From: Actinomycetota bacterium
GTDB lineage: Bacteria > Actinomycetota > Thermoleophilia > Solirubrobacterales > 70-9
Reading direction: 5' to 3'
DNA length: 6,650 nucleotides
NCBI GenBank assembly: GCA_005884985.1
Contig: VAYK01000228.1
Location: forward strand, 1 to 6,650
How positions within the stretch are numbered: the stretch's first letter is position 1; every line of letters starts with the position of its first letter. The position numbers and the translations under genes are program-made. Positions 1 through 5,317 of this stretch are shown here, one piece after another. The notes beneath the pieces were generated by a model that saw nothing but the letters and a program-made list of their open reading frames with translations, was not told the DNA's origin and made no database searches.

Positions 1-256
1 CGATGAGCTCCCGCACCGCGCTTGGCTCGCGGACGACGTCCCGGCCAAAGACGTCCACGCGACCGGCGTCCGGCCTCAGCAGCGTCGTGAAAACGCGGAC
101 GAGGGTCGTTTTGCCCGCTCCGTTGGGCCCCAGGAGGCCGAACACCGTGCCCTCCTCGATTCCCAGGGACACGCCCCCGAGGGCGACAGTCTCCCCGAAG
201 CGCTTGACCACGCCTTCCGCGAGGACGGCAGGTGCGTCGGTCGTAGGAGCAGTCAT
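1..256 (-). CDS. ABC transporter ATP-binding protein, drug-export (DrrA-like) type, N-terminal part
   Basis: Partial gene running off the left edge; only the first 85 residues are present. Translating the minus strand from the ATG at 256-254 gives a typical nucleotide-binding domain start: a short N-terminal tail, the A-loop region VVKRFGETVAL (about residues 16-26), and a perfect Walker A motif GPNGAGKTT at residues 43-51, followed by LRPDAGRVDVFGRDV (about 60-74). The LRPDAG...VFG pattern is that of the daunorubicin-resistance/ABC-2 type exporter ATPases, which hydrolyse ATP at the inner membrane face to drive export through a separate permease. The signature motif, Walker B and any permease gene lie outside the window, so substrate and exact subfamily cannot be given. 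No Shine-Dalgarno precedes the start; a TAGCGT hexamer lies 9 nt upstream. ABC ATPase is certain; the exporter subtype is likely. Confidence 0.93.
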   Translation of the reverse strand, partial: MTAPTTDAPAVLAEGVVKRFGETVALGGVSLGIEEGTVFGLLGPNGAGKTTLVRVFTTLLRPDAGRVDVFGRDVVREPSAVRELI

Positions 257-265
257 AGAGGCTGG

Positions 266-271
266 ACGCTA
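266..271 (-). promoter_or_regulatory. Putative -10 element of the ABC ATPase gene (near-leaderless start)
   Basis: On the minus strand the hexamer TAGCGT ends 9 nt before the ATG at 256-254. It fits the TAnnnT form seen before other genes in this window, and there is no Shine-Dalgarno between it and the start. A transcript would carry a leader of only a few nucleotides at most. No convincing -35 box is visible. Confidence 0.35.
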
Positions 272-377
272 AAGGAACATGCGCGCTCTCATGACCCGGG
301 AAGCCAAGAGTGGCTGGGTCCGGCGCTCGCCAGCCGCACACTCGGGAGTTCTGAGACAACCGCTAAGGCCAAAGGAG

Positions 378-512
378 ATAAGCATCGACGACGAAGGTCA
401 GGCGGTCGAGTTGGTGCGCGCGGCGCGGCGGGTTTGCCCTTACTCCAACGCTACTCGAAACAACATCGAAGTGAAGCTGACTGCCAATCAGGCTCCGGTC
501 GACGAGGCGTGA
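378..512 (+). pseudogene. Remnant of an Ohr/OsmC-family organic hydroperoxide resistance protein (C-terminal third only)
   Basis: Reading in the frame that ends at the TGA at 510-512, the last 44 residues match the C-terminal helix and strand of Ohr. ELVRAARRVCPYSNATRNN corresponds to the family's conserved LVEAAHxVCPYSxATRGN segment with the resolving cysteine, followed by IEVKLTANQ, like the final beta strand. Full-length Ohr is about 140 residues, and its N-terminal half carries the peroxidatic cysteine and arginine. None of that is found upstream: the same frame back to an ATG at 279 gives about 33 residues with no likeness to Ohr, and the other two plus frames do not match either. Ohr normally reduces organic peroxides using lipoylated proteins or thiols; this piece could not. 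The conserved motif is undamaged and in frame, so the truncation may be fairly recent. A short expressed protein from 279 cannot be excluded but looks unlikely. Confidence 0.7.
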
Positions 513-644
513 AGCAGCCCGCCAGCTAGCCCGCATGTGCCGAGTCTAGGCACAACCGCAGGCATCCTGGCCCCCAGTCGCCGCAGAAACCGGTCACCCG
601 AAGACAAGCCGCTACCAACCGTTTGGGAGAGCCATCACGCAGGA

Positions 645-671
645 AACGCCGCCCAACGAGCGAGCGGCGTT
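645..671. repeat. Perfect inverted repeat / stem-loop, 8-bp arms
   Basis: AACGCCGC (645-652) and GCGGCGTT (664-671) are exact reverse complements separated by 11 nt. The right arm is followed by CCCGGAG, not a T-run, so this is not a textbook intrinsic terminator. It stands alone, with no intact gene directly adjoining it. It could be a leftover terminator of the lost Ohr gene or a DNA palindrome. Confidence 0.4.
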
Positions 672-1067
672 CCCGGAGAGCCGCCTGTCCCGAAAAACCC
701 AAGCAGTCGTCTCCGCCATTCCCATCGGCAGCTATCGCACGGGCTTTAGAAAATATCCTGCTTCTGGGTAGCGCGTTCAGGTAGGTCCGTCCTCGGCTAT
801 GTGGCCAGCTCGCGTCCTCCGGCGTTCGAAACGCCGATCGAGGCGTGCGCGCGCATTGCCGTCCAGCGGCCCCGTTCTCGCGCTGGAAGACCGCCGTTGA
901 TCCGTTCCGATCGCGCGGTTCCCTCCGGCAGTGGGAAGGCGCGACTCGTCCGCCGCCCAGCCCACATCCCAGGCGGTGAGCCGGCTCCACTCGATCTTCA
1001 TTCCGGCGAGGCGCGGCAGCTGTGCGGGCCCGGCTTGCCTGCGCCGGCCGCGCCGATCGGCATCGGC

Positions 1068-1073
1068 GATAAT
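1068..1073 (+). promoter_or_regulatory. Putative -10 element of the cupin gene
   Basis: GATAAT matches the TATAAT consensus at five of six positions and ends 7 nt before the proposed TTG start at 1081. Transcription starting about 7 nt after the hexamer would begin at or next to the start codon, giving a leaderless mRNA. No good -35 is visible at the expected distance; a TTGCCT at 1035-1040 is too far upstream. Confidence 0.4.
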
Positions 1074-1080
1074 CGACCCC

Positions 1081-1548
1081 TTGCGCCGCTTCAACCTCTT
1101 TGCCGCCGAGCTTCAGCACGACGCCGACGACCCGGTGGGCTATCGAACCGGTTATTCGCGCTTGGCGCCCGGGATCGGAGCGTCGATGCTCGCCGGGACG
1201 GTCTACGAGCTCCCCGAGGGCCAGAGCATCTGTCCCTACCACTACGAGCATGGCGACGAGGAGTGGCTGATCGTCCTCGACGGCCGGCCAACGGTGCGCC
1301 ACGTCCAGGGCGAGGACGAGCTGGACGCGGGGGACGTCGTCTGCTTCGCGGCCGGTCCCGAGGGAGCGCACAAGGTGACCAATCCAACGGATGCAGCCGT
1401 GCGGGTGCTGATGGTGTCGACCCGGCGCATGCCGGCCGTCGTTGTCTATCCCGACAGCGACAAGATCGGCGTTTACACGGAGGAGAAGCGCGACGACGTC
1501 ATCGTGCGGCGCGACAGCAAGGTCGATTACTGGGACCGCGAGCCCTAG
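1081..1548 (+). CDS. Single-domain cupin protein
   Basis: Protein of 155 residues from the proposed TTG start. It contains a cupin beta-barrel: motif 1 is in GQSICPYHYEHGDEEW (residues 47-62), where H54, E56 or H57, and E61 are the likely metal ligands, followed by a conserved G68. Motif 2 is GDVVCFAAGPEGAHKVTN (84-101), with H97 as the remaining ligand. The C-terminus has YPDSDKIGVYT (123-133) and ends VDYWDREP. This layout is typical of small metal-binding cupins of unknown substrate in actinobacteria; I cannot assign a reaction. The frame stays open upstream to an ATG at 931, but those extra 50 residues look noncoding (rich in R, P and A). The conserved part begins RRFNLF immediately after the TTG, which follows a -10-like GATAAT. 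No Shine-Dalgarno is present. The family call is firm; the start is likely but unproven. Confidence 0.85.
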   Translation: MRRFNLFAAELQHDADDPVGYRTGYSRLAPGIGASMLAGTVYELPEGQSICPYHYEHGDEEWLIVLDGRPTVRHVQGEDELDAGDVVCFAAGPEGAHKVTNPTDAAVRVLMVSTRRMPAVVVYPDSDKIGVYTEEKRDDVIVRRDSKVDYWDREP

Positions 1549-1641
1549 CGGCTAAGTATCCGACCGGAGCCGTCCCGACAGCTGCAGCGTGATCAGCACG
1601 GCCGGGAGGGCATAGAGCGGCTGGCGCCACCCCCGTTTCGG

Positions 1642-1663
1642 TCTGCCTAGCGCCACAGGCAGA
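1642..1663. repeat. Stem-loop in the cupin / secreted-protein gap, 7-bp arms
   Basis: TCTGCCT (1642-1648) and AGGCAGA (1657-1663) are exact reverse complements around the 8-nt loop AGCGCCAC. It lies about 95 nt after the cupin stop and about 95 nt before the next start, and has no following T-run on either strand. It may help end cupin transcription or act on the next gene, but nothing else in the 209-bp gap supports a specific role. Confidence 0.3.
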
Positions 1664-1745
1664 AGAAGCCCCCGCCTGCGAGCCGATCGCGCCGAAGCAT
1701 GCGGAGACTGCAACCGCAGCGGGCCGAGACGCATACCCGGGTCGC

Positions 1746-1751
1746 TACGCT
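1746..1751 (+). promoter_or_regulatory. Putative -10 element of the two-cysteine secreted protein gene
   Basis: TACGCT, a TAnnnT hexamer, ends 6 nt before the GTG at 1758, and no Shine-Dalgarno lies between. The spacing implies that transcription begins at or within a base or two of the start codon. No convincing -35 was seen. Confidence 0.45.
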
Positions 1752-1757
1752 GCCGCG

Positions 1758-2300
1758 GTGCAGCCGGAGGGCGGGCAGTCCAAAGTTCGAGGTCCAGCGG
1801 TGGCGGTGCTGGGGGCGCTGGCGCTGCTCGCGGTGATCGTGGCGCTCGCCGCCTTGCTGGACATCGGTCCGTTCGGCAACGACGGCGGCAACAGCCAGCT
1901 TTCGAAGGCCCAGTTCGTTGCCAAGAGCGACGAGATCTGCAAGAACGCGCACGACCAGTTCGTCGCTCTTCAACAGGCTCCGCCGAAGACCTCGAGCGAG
2001 GCGGCCGCGCTCCAGCAGAAGCTGATTGCGATCTCGGTGAACGAGCTGAATCAGATCGGCACGCTTGGTGCCCCCTCCGATCTCGAGCCGGCGCTCGATC
2101 GCTACCTGCGCGCCCGCGAGCGGGGGATCAGGGTCTTGAAGGAGGGCCTGAAAGCGGCTCAGAACAACGACCCCGTGGCCTACGAGAGGAGCAAGCGGAA
2201 GATCTTCCAGGGACAGGGCGAGCGGACGCGATTGGCGCACGCCGTGGGCTTCACGGTGTGCAGCAGCGCATTCTCGGGAGCTGGCGGCAGCGGCCAGTAG
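1758..2300 (+). CDS. Membrane-anchored or secreted protein of unknown function with two cysteines
   Basis: Protein of 180 residues from a GTG start. Residues 1-12 are a short polar tail with a net positive charge next to the membrane segment. Residues 13-36 form one hydrophobic segment (AVAVLGALALLAVIVALAAL is its core), acting as a signal anchor or uncleaved signal peptide. The rest is hydrophilic, mostly helical and exported: LSKAQFVAKSDEICKNAHDQF (48-68) carries Cys61, a long middle region looks helical (about 80-150), and VGFTVCSS (163-170) carries Cys168. One cysteine near each end suggests a disulfide closing the helical bundle, as in many small exported proteins of Solirubrobacterales that begin FVAKADAIC. 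The hydrophobic stretch has no lipobox cysteine, so this is not a classical lipoprotein. The function is unknown. The gene faces the next one tail to tail. Confidence 0.72.
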   Translation: MQPEGGQSKVRGPAVAVLGALALLAVIVALAALLDIGPFGNDGGNSQLSKAQFVAKSDEICKNAHDQFVALQQAPPKTSSEAAALQQKLIAISVNELNQIGTLGAPSDLEPALDRYLRARERGIRVLKEGLKAAQNNDPVAYERSKRKIFQGQGERTRLAHAVGFTVCSSAFSGAGGSGQ

Positions 2301-2327
2301 CGGGCTAGCGACCTCGCCGCCGCTGCC
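2286..2327. terminator. Inverted repeat spanning a convergent gene end, possible two-way terminator
   Basis: GGCAGCGGC (2286-2294) and GCCGCTGCC (2319-2327) are exact reverse complements separated by 24 nt. The loop contains the stop codons of both converging genes (2298-2300 plus; 2305-2307 minus). A stem here could stop transcription from both sides, but there is no T-run, and both arms lie in low-complexity GC-rich coding sequence, so the match may be partly chance. Confidence 0.3.
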
Positions 2328-2727
2328 CGCGACGTCCCCCTCGCTCGCGCTGGGCCAGCCACCCGAAGCCGATCGTCATCGCCAGGTTGGCGGCGCCGGC
2401 CAGCCACATTCCGGTCCGCGCCCCCGGTCGCGAGAAGGCCGGCGAGCGCGACCACAGCGCGTCGGTCGTAAGCTCGGTGCCTCGCAACCAGGCCAGAGCC
2501 CACCAGTCCTGGGGGTCGCCGCGGCGGTCGGCGACGGCGTGAGCGGCGGCGAAGGTGAGCCAGATCGGGCCGCAGCGGCGGAACAGGTGCTCGGCGTCGC
2601 GCGAGGGCTGGTCGTGCCCGAGCACGGCGAGGGTCGCGGCCGGCGCCAGGATCGCCGCGGACCCGAGCACGAGGTCGAAGGCGATCATGTTGCGGTTCGT
2701 GAGGCGCAGGGCGCGCTCGGCGTCCAT
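2305..2727 (-). CDS. Small multi-pass membrane protein of unknown function
   Basis: Protein of 140 residues from the ATG at 2727-2725. Hydrophobic stretches appear at about 14-37 (MIAFDLVLGSAAILAPAATL and following), 52-66 (CGPIWLTFAAAHAVA), a weaker tryptophan-rich one at 75-92, and 107-125 (MWLAGAANLAMTIGFGWLA). This fits a four-helix membrane protein with a strongly basic C-terminal tail (RERGGRRGQRRRGR) that should lie in the cytoplasm. No catalytic motif is visible and I do not recognise the family. The frame extends upstream to 2790, but those 21 residues look noncoding. No clear Shine-Dalgarno or strong -10 was found upstream. It converges with the secreted-protein gene and diverges from the RpiR gene, with 106 bp between their starts. 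That the frame is a real gene is supported by the helix pattern and the absence of a rival frame. Confidence 0.65.
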   Translation of the reverse strand: MDAERALRLTNRNMIAFDLVLGSAAILAPAATLAVLGHDQPSRDAEHLFRRCGPIWLTFAAAHAVADRRGDPQDWWALAWLRGTELTTDALWSRSPAFSRPGARTGMWLAGAANLAMTIGFGWLAQRERGGRRGQRRRGR

Positions 2728-2762
2728 GGGAGCGATCCAACCACATTGCTTGGCTGGACGCG

Positions 2763-2817
2763 CCGCTGGTCGCAGGTGACCGTGCCTCAACCAGCTAGCA
2801 GGGAAAACCGCCAGCGG
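2763..2817. repeat. Inverted repeat in the divergent promoter region upstream of the RpiR gene
   Basis: CCGCTGG (2763-2769) and CCAGCGG (2811-2817) are exact reverse complements, 41 nt apart, in the 106-bp space between the divergent membrane-protein and RpiR genes. RpiR-family proteins often bind inverted repeats near their own gene, so this is a possible operator, but the arms are short and far apart. Confidence 0.2.
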
Positions 2818-2821
2818 GGCG

Positions 2822-2827
2822 AATCAT
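2822..2827 (+). promoter_or_regulatory. Putative -10 element of the RpiR-family gene
   Basis: AATCAT matches TATAAT at four of six positions and ends 6 nt before the GTG start at 2834. It is weaker than the others in this window but has the same leaderless spacing, and no Shine-Dalgarno is present. Confidence 0.3.
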
Positions 2828-2833
2828 GCCGCC

Positions 2834-3745
2834 GTGAGCAAGACGGCCACGAAGTCTCGTCCGACCGAGTCCCGTACTCGCAGCGCACAGTCACGTTCGC
2901 CGCGCAACGGCCGGCAGGCGCGGCCGAACGGGAAGACGCTCTCGACCTACATCACCGAGCGCTTCGACGAGTTCTCCCGCTCGCAGAAGGACGTTGCCCG
3001 CTACATCGTCGACCATCTCGACGAGGCCGCCTTCCAGACCGCCGAGGAGCTGGCCCGCCGCGCCAATACCTCATCCTCGACCGTGGTCCGCTTCTCGCAG
3101 GCGCTCGGGTTCGAGGGTTATCCCGAGCTTCAACAGGCGGCGATTGAGGAGTACCGCAACCGCGCGCCGGAGCAGGACGGCGCGGGCCAGCTGTTCGACT
3201 TCGACCACTCCGAGTTCGAGTCGTCGCTGGCCGCCGACCATGGAAACGTCGAGGACACGGCTCGCAACCTCACCCGCGAGCAGGTCGAGGCGTGCGTCTC
3301 GGCCCTGGGCTCGGCGCACCGGGTGATGATCGTTGGCGTCGACCAGATGGCCTTCTTCGCCAGCTACCTGCGCCAGCTCCTGGCCTTGCTCGACATCCGC
3401 GCCGAGGTGGTCGCCAGCCCGCGCCAGGACTCGATCACGCGGCTCGGCCGCGTCGACGAGGACACGCTGGTGATCGCGTTTTCCGCCGGTCGCGCCCACC
3501 CGCTGGTGGTCAGGGCGATGAAGCTGGCCCGGCACCGCCGCGCCCGTACGCTCTCGATCAGCGACGCCACGCTCTCCGAGGTCGGCGAGCACGCCGAGCT
3601 GACGCTCTATTACTCCTCGAACAGCCCCTCGTTCACGCGCTCCAACGCGGCCCTGCTGGGAGTCGTCCAGGCGCTCGCCTACGGCATCTACGCGCGCGAC
3701 AAGGCGGCGTTCAAAGACCGCATCCGCGCCTTCAAGCTGAAATAG
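2834..3745 (+). CDS. RpiR/MurR-family HTH-SIS transcriptional regulator
   Basis: Protein of 303 residues from a GTG. Residues 1-34 are a disordered basic tail (10 Lys/Arg, 1 acidic). Residues 36-109 are the RpiR helix-turn-helix domain: FSRSQKDVARYIVDHLDEAAF (47-67) precedes the TAEELARRANTSSSTVVRFS helix-turn-helix with its recognition helix, then LGFEGYPELQ, all close to family consensus. Residues about 146-285 are a SIS domain (VMIVGVDQMAFFASYLRQLL, 164-183; TLVIAFSAGRAHPLVVRAMK, 211-230). Family members bind DNA as dimers or tetramers and sense phosphosugars through SIS. Here the usual GxGxS and SxSGxT phosphate-binding motifs read GVDQM and FSAGRAH, so ligand binding may be altered or lost. 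The gene ends 40 bp before pdxS on the same strand, making it a candidate regulator of PLP synthesis. The family is certain; the target is inferred. Confidence 0.93.
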   Translation: MSKTATKSRPTESRTRSAQSRSPRNGRQARPNGKTLSTYITERFDEFSRSQKDVARYIVDHLDEAAFQTAEELARRANTSSSTVVRFSQALGFEGYPELQQAAIEEYRNRAPEQDGAGQLFDFDHSEFESSLAADHGNVEDTARNLTREQVEACVSALGSAHRVMIVGVDQMAFFASYLRQLLALLDIRAEVVASPRQDSITRLGRVDEDTLVIAFSAGRAHPLVVRAMKLARHRRARTLSISDATLSEVGEHAELTLYYSSNSPSFTRSNAALLGVVQALAYGIYARDKAAFKDRIRAFKLK

Positions 3746-3771
3746 CCCATCGTCCCCCGAGCTGCTCCCCG

Positions 3772-3777
3772 TATATT
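3772..3777 (+). promoter_or_regulatory. Putative -10 element of pdxS
   Basis: TATATT matches TATAAT at five of six positions and ends 8 nt before the pdxS ATG at 3786. It stands out sharply in its GC-rich setting. No Shine-Dalgarno is present, so pdxS probably starts as a leaderless transcript independent of the upstream RpiR gene. Just upstream, GAGC-T-GCTC (3760-3768) is a small imperfectly flanked palindrome that could be part of an operator. Confidence 0.6.
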
Positions 3778-3785
3778 TGGGGTCG

Positions 3786-4673
3786 ATGGCTGAGAGGGCG
3801 ACATTCCGGGTCAAGCGCGGCCTCGCCGAGATGCTCAAGGGCGGCGTGATCATGGACGTGACCACCGCCGAACAGGCACGGATCTCGGAGGAGGCGGGAG
3901 CGGTCGCGGTGATGGCGCTGGAGCGCGTCCCGGCCGACATCCGCGCCGCCGGCGGCGTCGCGCGGATGGCGAGCCCCAGGGTGATCAAGGAGATCCAAGA
4001 GGCGGTGACGATCCCGGTGATGGCGAAGGCGCGCATCGGCCACTTTGCGGAGGCCCAGGTGCTGCAGTCGCTGAAGGTTGACTACGTCGACGAGTCCGAG
4101 GTCCTGACTCCGGCCGACGAAGCGAACCACATCGACAAGCACGCATTCGAGGTTCCGTTCGTCTGTGGCGCCATCAACCTCGGCGAAGCGCTCCGCCGGA
4201 TCGGCGAGGGCGCAGCGATGATCCGCTCAAAGGGGGAGGCCGGGACGGGCAACATCGTCGAGGCGGTTCGCCACCTGCGCGGGATCGTCGGCGGCATCAA
4301 GCAGCTCGGCGCGCTGGGCCGCGAGCAGCTCTCTGCCCAGGCCAAGGAGCTGGGCGCGCCCCTCGAGATCGTCGAGGAGGTGGCGGAGGGCGGCTGGCTC
4401 CCGGTGCCGCTGTTCTGCGCCGGCGGTATCGCGACCCCGGCCGATGCCGCGCTGGTCATGCAGCTGGGCGCCGAGGGGAACTTCGTCGGCTCGGGGATCT
4501 TCAAGTCGGAGGACCCGGAGCGGCGGGCGCGGGCGATCGTCGAGGCGACCACCCACTTCAACGATCCGGAGCGCGTCGCCGCGGCCTCGATCGAGCTCGG
4601 AGAGCCGATGCGCGGCGACGACATCGGGCAGCTCGCCGCCGAAGGAGAGCTGCTGCAGCAGCGCGGGGTCTAG
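3786..4673 (+). CDS. pdxS: Pyridoxal 5'-phosphate synthase lyase subunit PdxS
   Basis: Cytosolic (beta/alpha)8-barrel enzyme that makes PLP from ribose 5-phosphate (or ribulose 5-phosphate), glyceraldehyde 3-phosphate and ammonia supplied by PdxT; it forms a dodecamer with PdxT docked on it. The 295-residue length is normal. Conserved segments run throughout: VKRGLAEMLKGGVIMDV (9-25, with Asp24), AGAVAVMALERVPADIRAAG (37-56), IPVMAKARIGH (76-86, with Lys81, which forms the sugar imine), VDYVDESEVLTPADE (98-112), SKGEAGTGNIVEAVRH (148-163, with Lys149, the second catalytic lysine), and ATPADAALVMQLGAEGNF plus FVGSGIFKS near the C-terminus. Residue numbering at both lysines coincides with Bacillus subtilis PdxS. 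The ATG at 3786 is preferred over an in-frame TTG at 3777, which overlaps the -10 hexamer. The gene is followed after 2 nt by pdxT. Identification is secure. Confidence 0.98.
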   Translation: MAERATFRVKRGLAEMLKGGVIMDVTTAEQARISEEAGAVAVMALERVPADIRAAGGVARMASPRVIKEIQEAVTIPVMAKARIGHFAEAQVLQSLKVDYVDESEVLTPADEANHIDKHAFEVPFVCGAINLGEALRRIGEGAAMIRSKGEAGTGNIVEAVRHLRGIVGGIKQLGALGREQLSAQAKELGAPLEIVEEVAEGGWLPVPLFCAGGIATPADAALVMQLGAEGNFVGSGIFKSEDPERRARAIVEATTHFNDPERVAAASIELGEPMRGDDIGQLAAEGELLQQRGV

Positions 4674-4675
4674 GG

Positions 4676-5317
4676 GTGGCTGATCGCCACGGCCTGTCGC
4701 CCCAGCGCGGGGAGGCCGAACGGCTCCGGATTGGCGTCCTGGCCAGCCAGGGCGACTTTGGCGCCCATGCCGAGATGCTGCGCTCGCTGGGCGCCGAGCC
4801 GATCGAGGTGCGGACAGCCGAGGAGCTCAGCGGCCTCGACGGGCTCATCATTCCGGGCGGCGAGAGCACCACGATCACGAAGGCAATCGAGCGCGACGGG
4901 CTCGAGCCGGCAATTCGCGCCCACGCCGATTCGGGCCTTCCGATCCTCGGTACCTGCGCCGGAATGATCGTCTGTGATCGCGAGCACCTGGGGCTGGTGG
5001 ACGCGGCGGCGCGGCGCAACGCCTTCGGGCGCCAGATCGCGAGCTTCGAGGTCGAGCTCAAGGTTGGCGGGATCGGGCCCGATCCGATGCGCGCCGTGTT
5101 CATCCGGGCGCCGTGGATAGATGAGCACGGCGCCGAGGTCGAGGTGCTCGCCAGCGTCGACGACCGCCCCGTGGTCGTCCGCCAGGGTCAGATCGTGCTC
5201 TGCGCCTTCCATCCGGAGCTCACGGACGACTCGCGCCTCCACGCCCTGCTGATGGCGATGGCCACCGCCGCGCGCAACCGCGCGGCGGAGGTGCGAGGCA
5301 TAAGCTCTCGGGGGTGA
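4676..5317 (+). CDS. pdxT: Pyridoxal 5'-phosphate synthase glutaminase subunit PdxT
   Basis: Class I glutamine amidotransferase of 213 residues that hydrolyses glutamine and passes ammonia to PdxS. The core starts at LRIGVLASQGDFGAH (17-31). The glutamine-binding loop is PGGEST (60-65), the nucleophile is Cys94 in GTCAGM (92-97), the PdxT signature RRNAFGRQ (113-120) replaces the usual Tyr with Phe, and His179/Glu181 in FHPEL (178-182) complete the triad. All catalytic residues are present, so it should be active. The GTG start lies 2 nt after the pdxS stop, suggesting translational coupling; there is no good Shine-Dalgarno. It gives about 16 residues more than most PdxT proteins, and no other in-frame start sits closer to the core. 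The 3' end overlaps the next gene by 4 nt and appears to contain that gene's promoter. Confidence 0.97.
   Translation: MADRHGLSPQRGEAERLRIGVLASQGDFGAHAEMLRSLGAEPIEVRTAEELSGLDGLIIPGGESTTITKAIERDGLEPAIRAHADSGLPILGTCAGMIVCDREHLGLVDAAARRNAFGRQIASFEVELKVGGIGPDPMRAVFIRAPWIDEHGAEVEVLASVDDRPVVVRQGQIVLCAFHPELTDDSRLHALLMAMATAARNRAAEVRGISSRG
5301..5306 (+). promoter_or_regulatory. Putative internal promoter (-10) of the M29 peptidase gene, inside the pdxT 3' end
   Basis: TAAGCT, a TAnnnT hexamer, lies within the last codons of pdxT and ends 7 nt before the peptidase GTG at 5314. The spacing is the same leaderless arrangement seen before other genes here, so the peptidase may be transcribed on its own as well as from the pdxST transcript. 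Confidence 0.4.

Larger units (their letters stand above)
513..1080. other. Gene-poor stretch of 568 bp
   Basis: Between the Ohr remnant and the cupin gene I cannot defend any coding region. Long open frames exist on both strands, but they give arginine-, proline- and serine-rich translations with no recognisable domain, as expected of chance frames in GC-rich DNA. The stretch from about 540 to 770 looks less GC-rich than the flanking genes. It holds a hairpin (645-671) and, at its right end, the cupin promoter. Decayed remnants of genes too worn to recognise are possible, given the broken Ohr gene next door. Confidence 0.5.

Noticed and set aside
931..1080. A 50-residue N-terminal extension of the cupin from an ATG at 931
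   Set aside because: The extension looks noncoding, and the cupin conservation begins right after the TTG at 1081.
777..1094. A 105-codon minus-strand frame in the gene-poor stretch
   Set aside because: No recognisable motif, arginine-rich, and it begins opposite the cupin start. Not enough support to call a gene.
526..1371. A 281-codon open frame on the minus strand
   Set aside because: It lies largely opposite the cupin gene, and its translation is Arg/Ala/Ser-rich with no domain. It is a chance open frame in GC-rich DNA.
801..1592. A 263-codon plus-strand frame overlapping the cupin gene
   Set aside because: Out of frame with the clearly conserved cupin and strongly arginine-, alanine- and proline-rich.
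1552..1734. A 60-codon minus-strand frame with a hydrophobic stretch (LYALPAVLITLQL) in the gap before the secreted-protein gene
   Set aside because: The short hydrophobic run is suggestive, but there is no homology I recognise, no start signal, and a conflict with the divergent promoter at 1746. Left unannotated.
3777..3785. A TTG start for pdxS three codons upstream
   Set aside because: It overlaps the -10-like TATATT, and the ATG at 3786 reproduces the standard PdxS length and lysine numbering.
3746..3785. A riboswitch upstream of pdxS
   Set aside because: Only 40 bp separate the genes, and the -10 element leaves no leader RNA to hold one.
3071..4036. A 321-codon minus-strand frame opposite rpiR and pdxS
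   Set aside because: It covers two well-identified plus-strand genes and has no family features.
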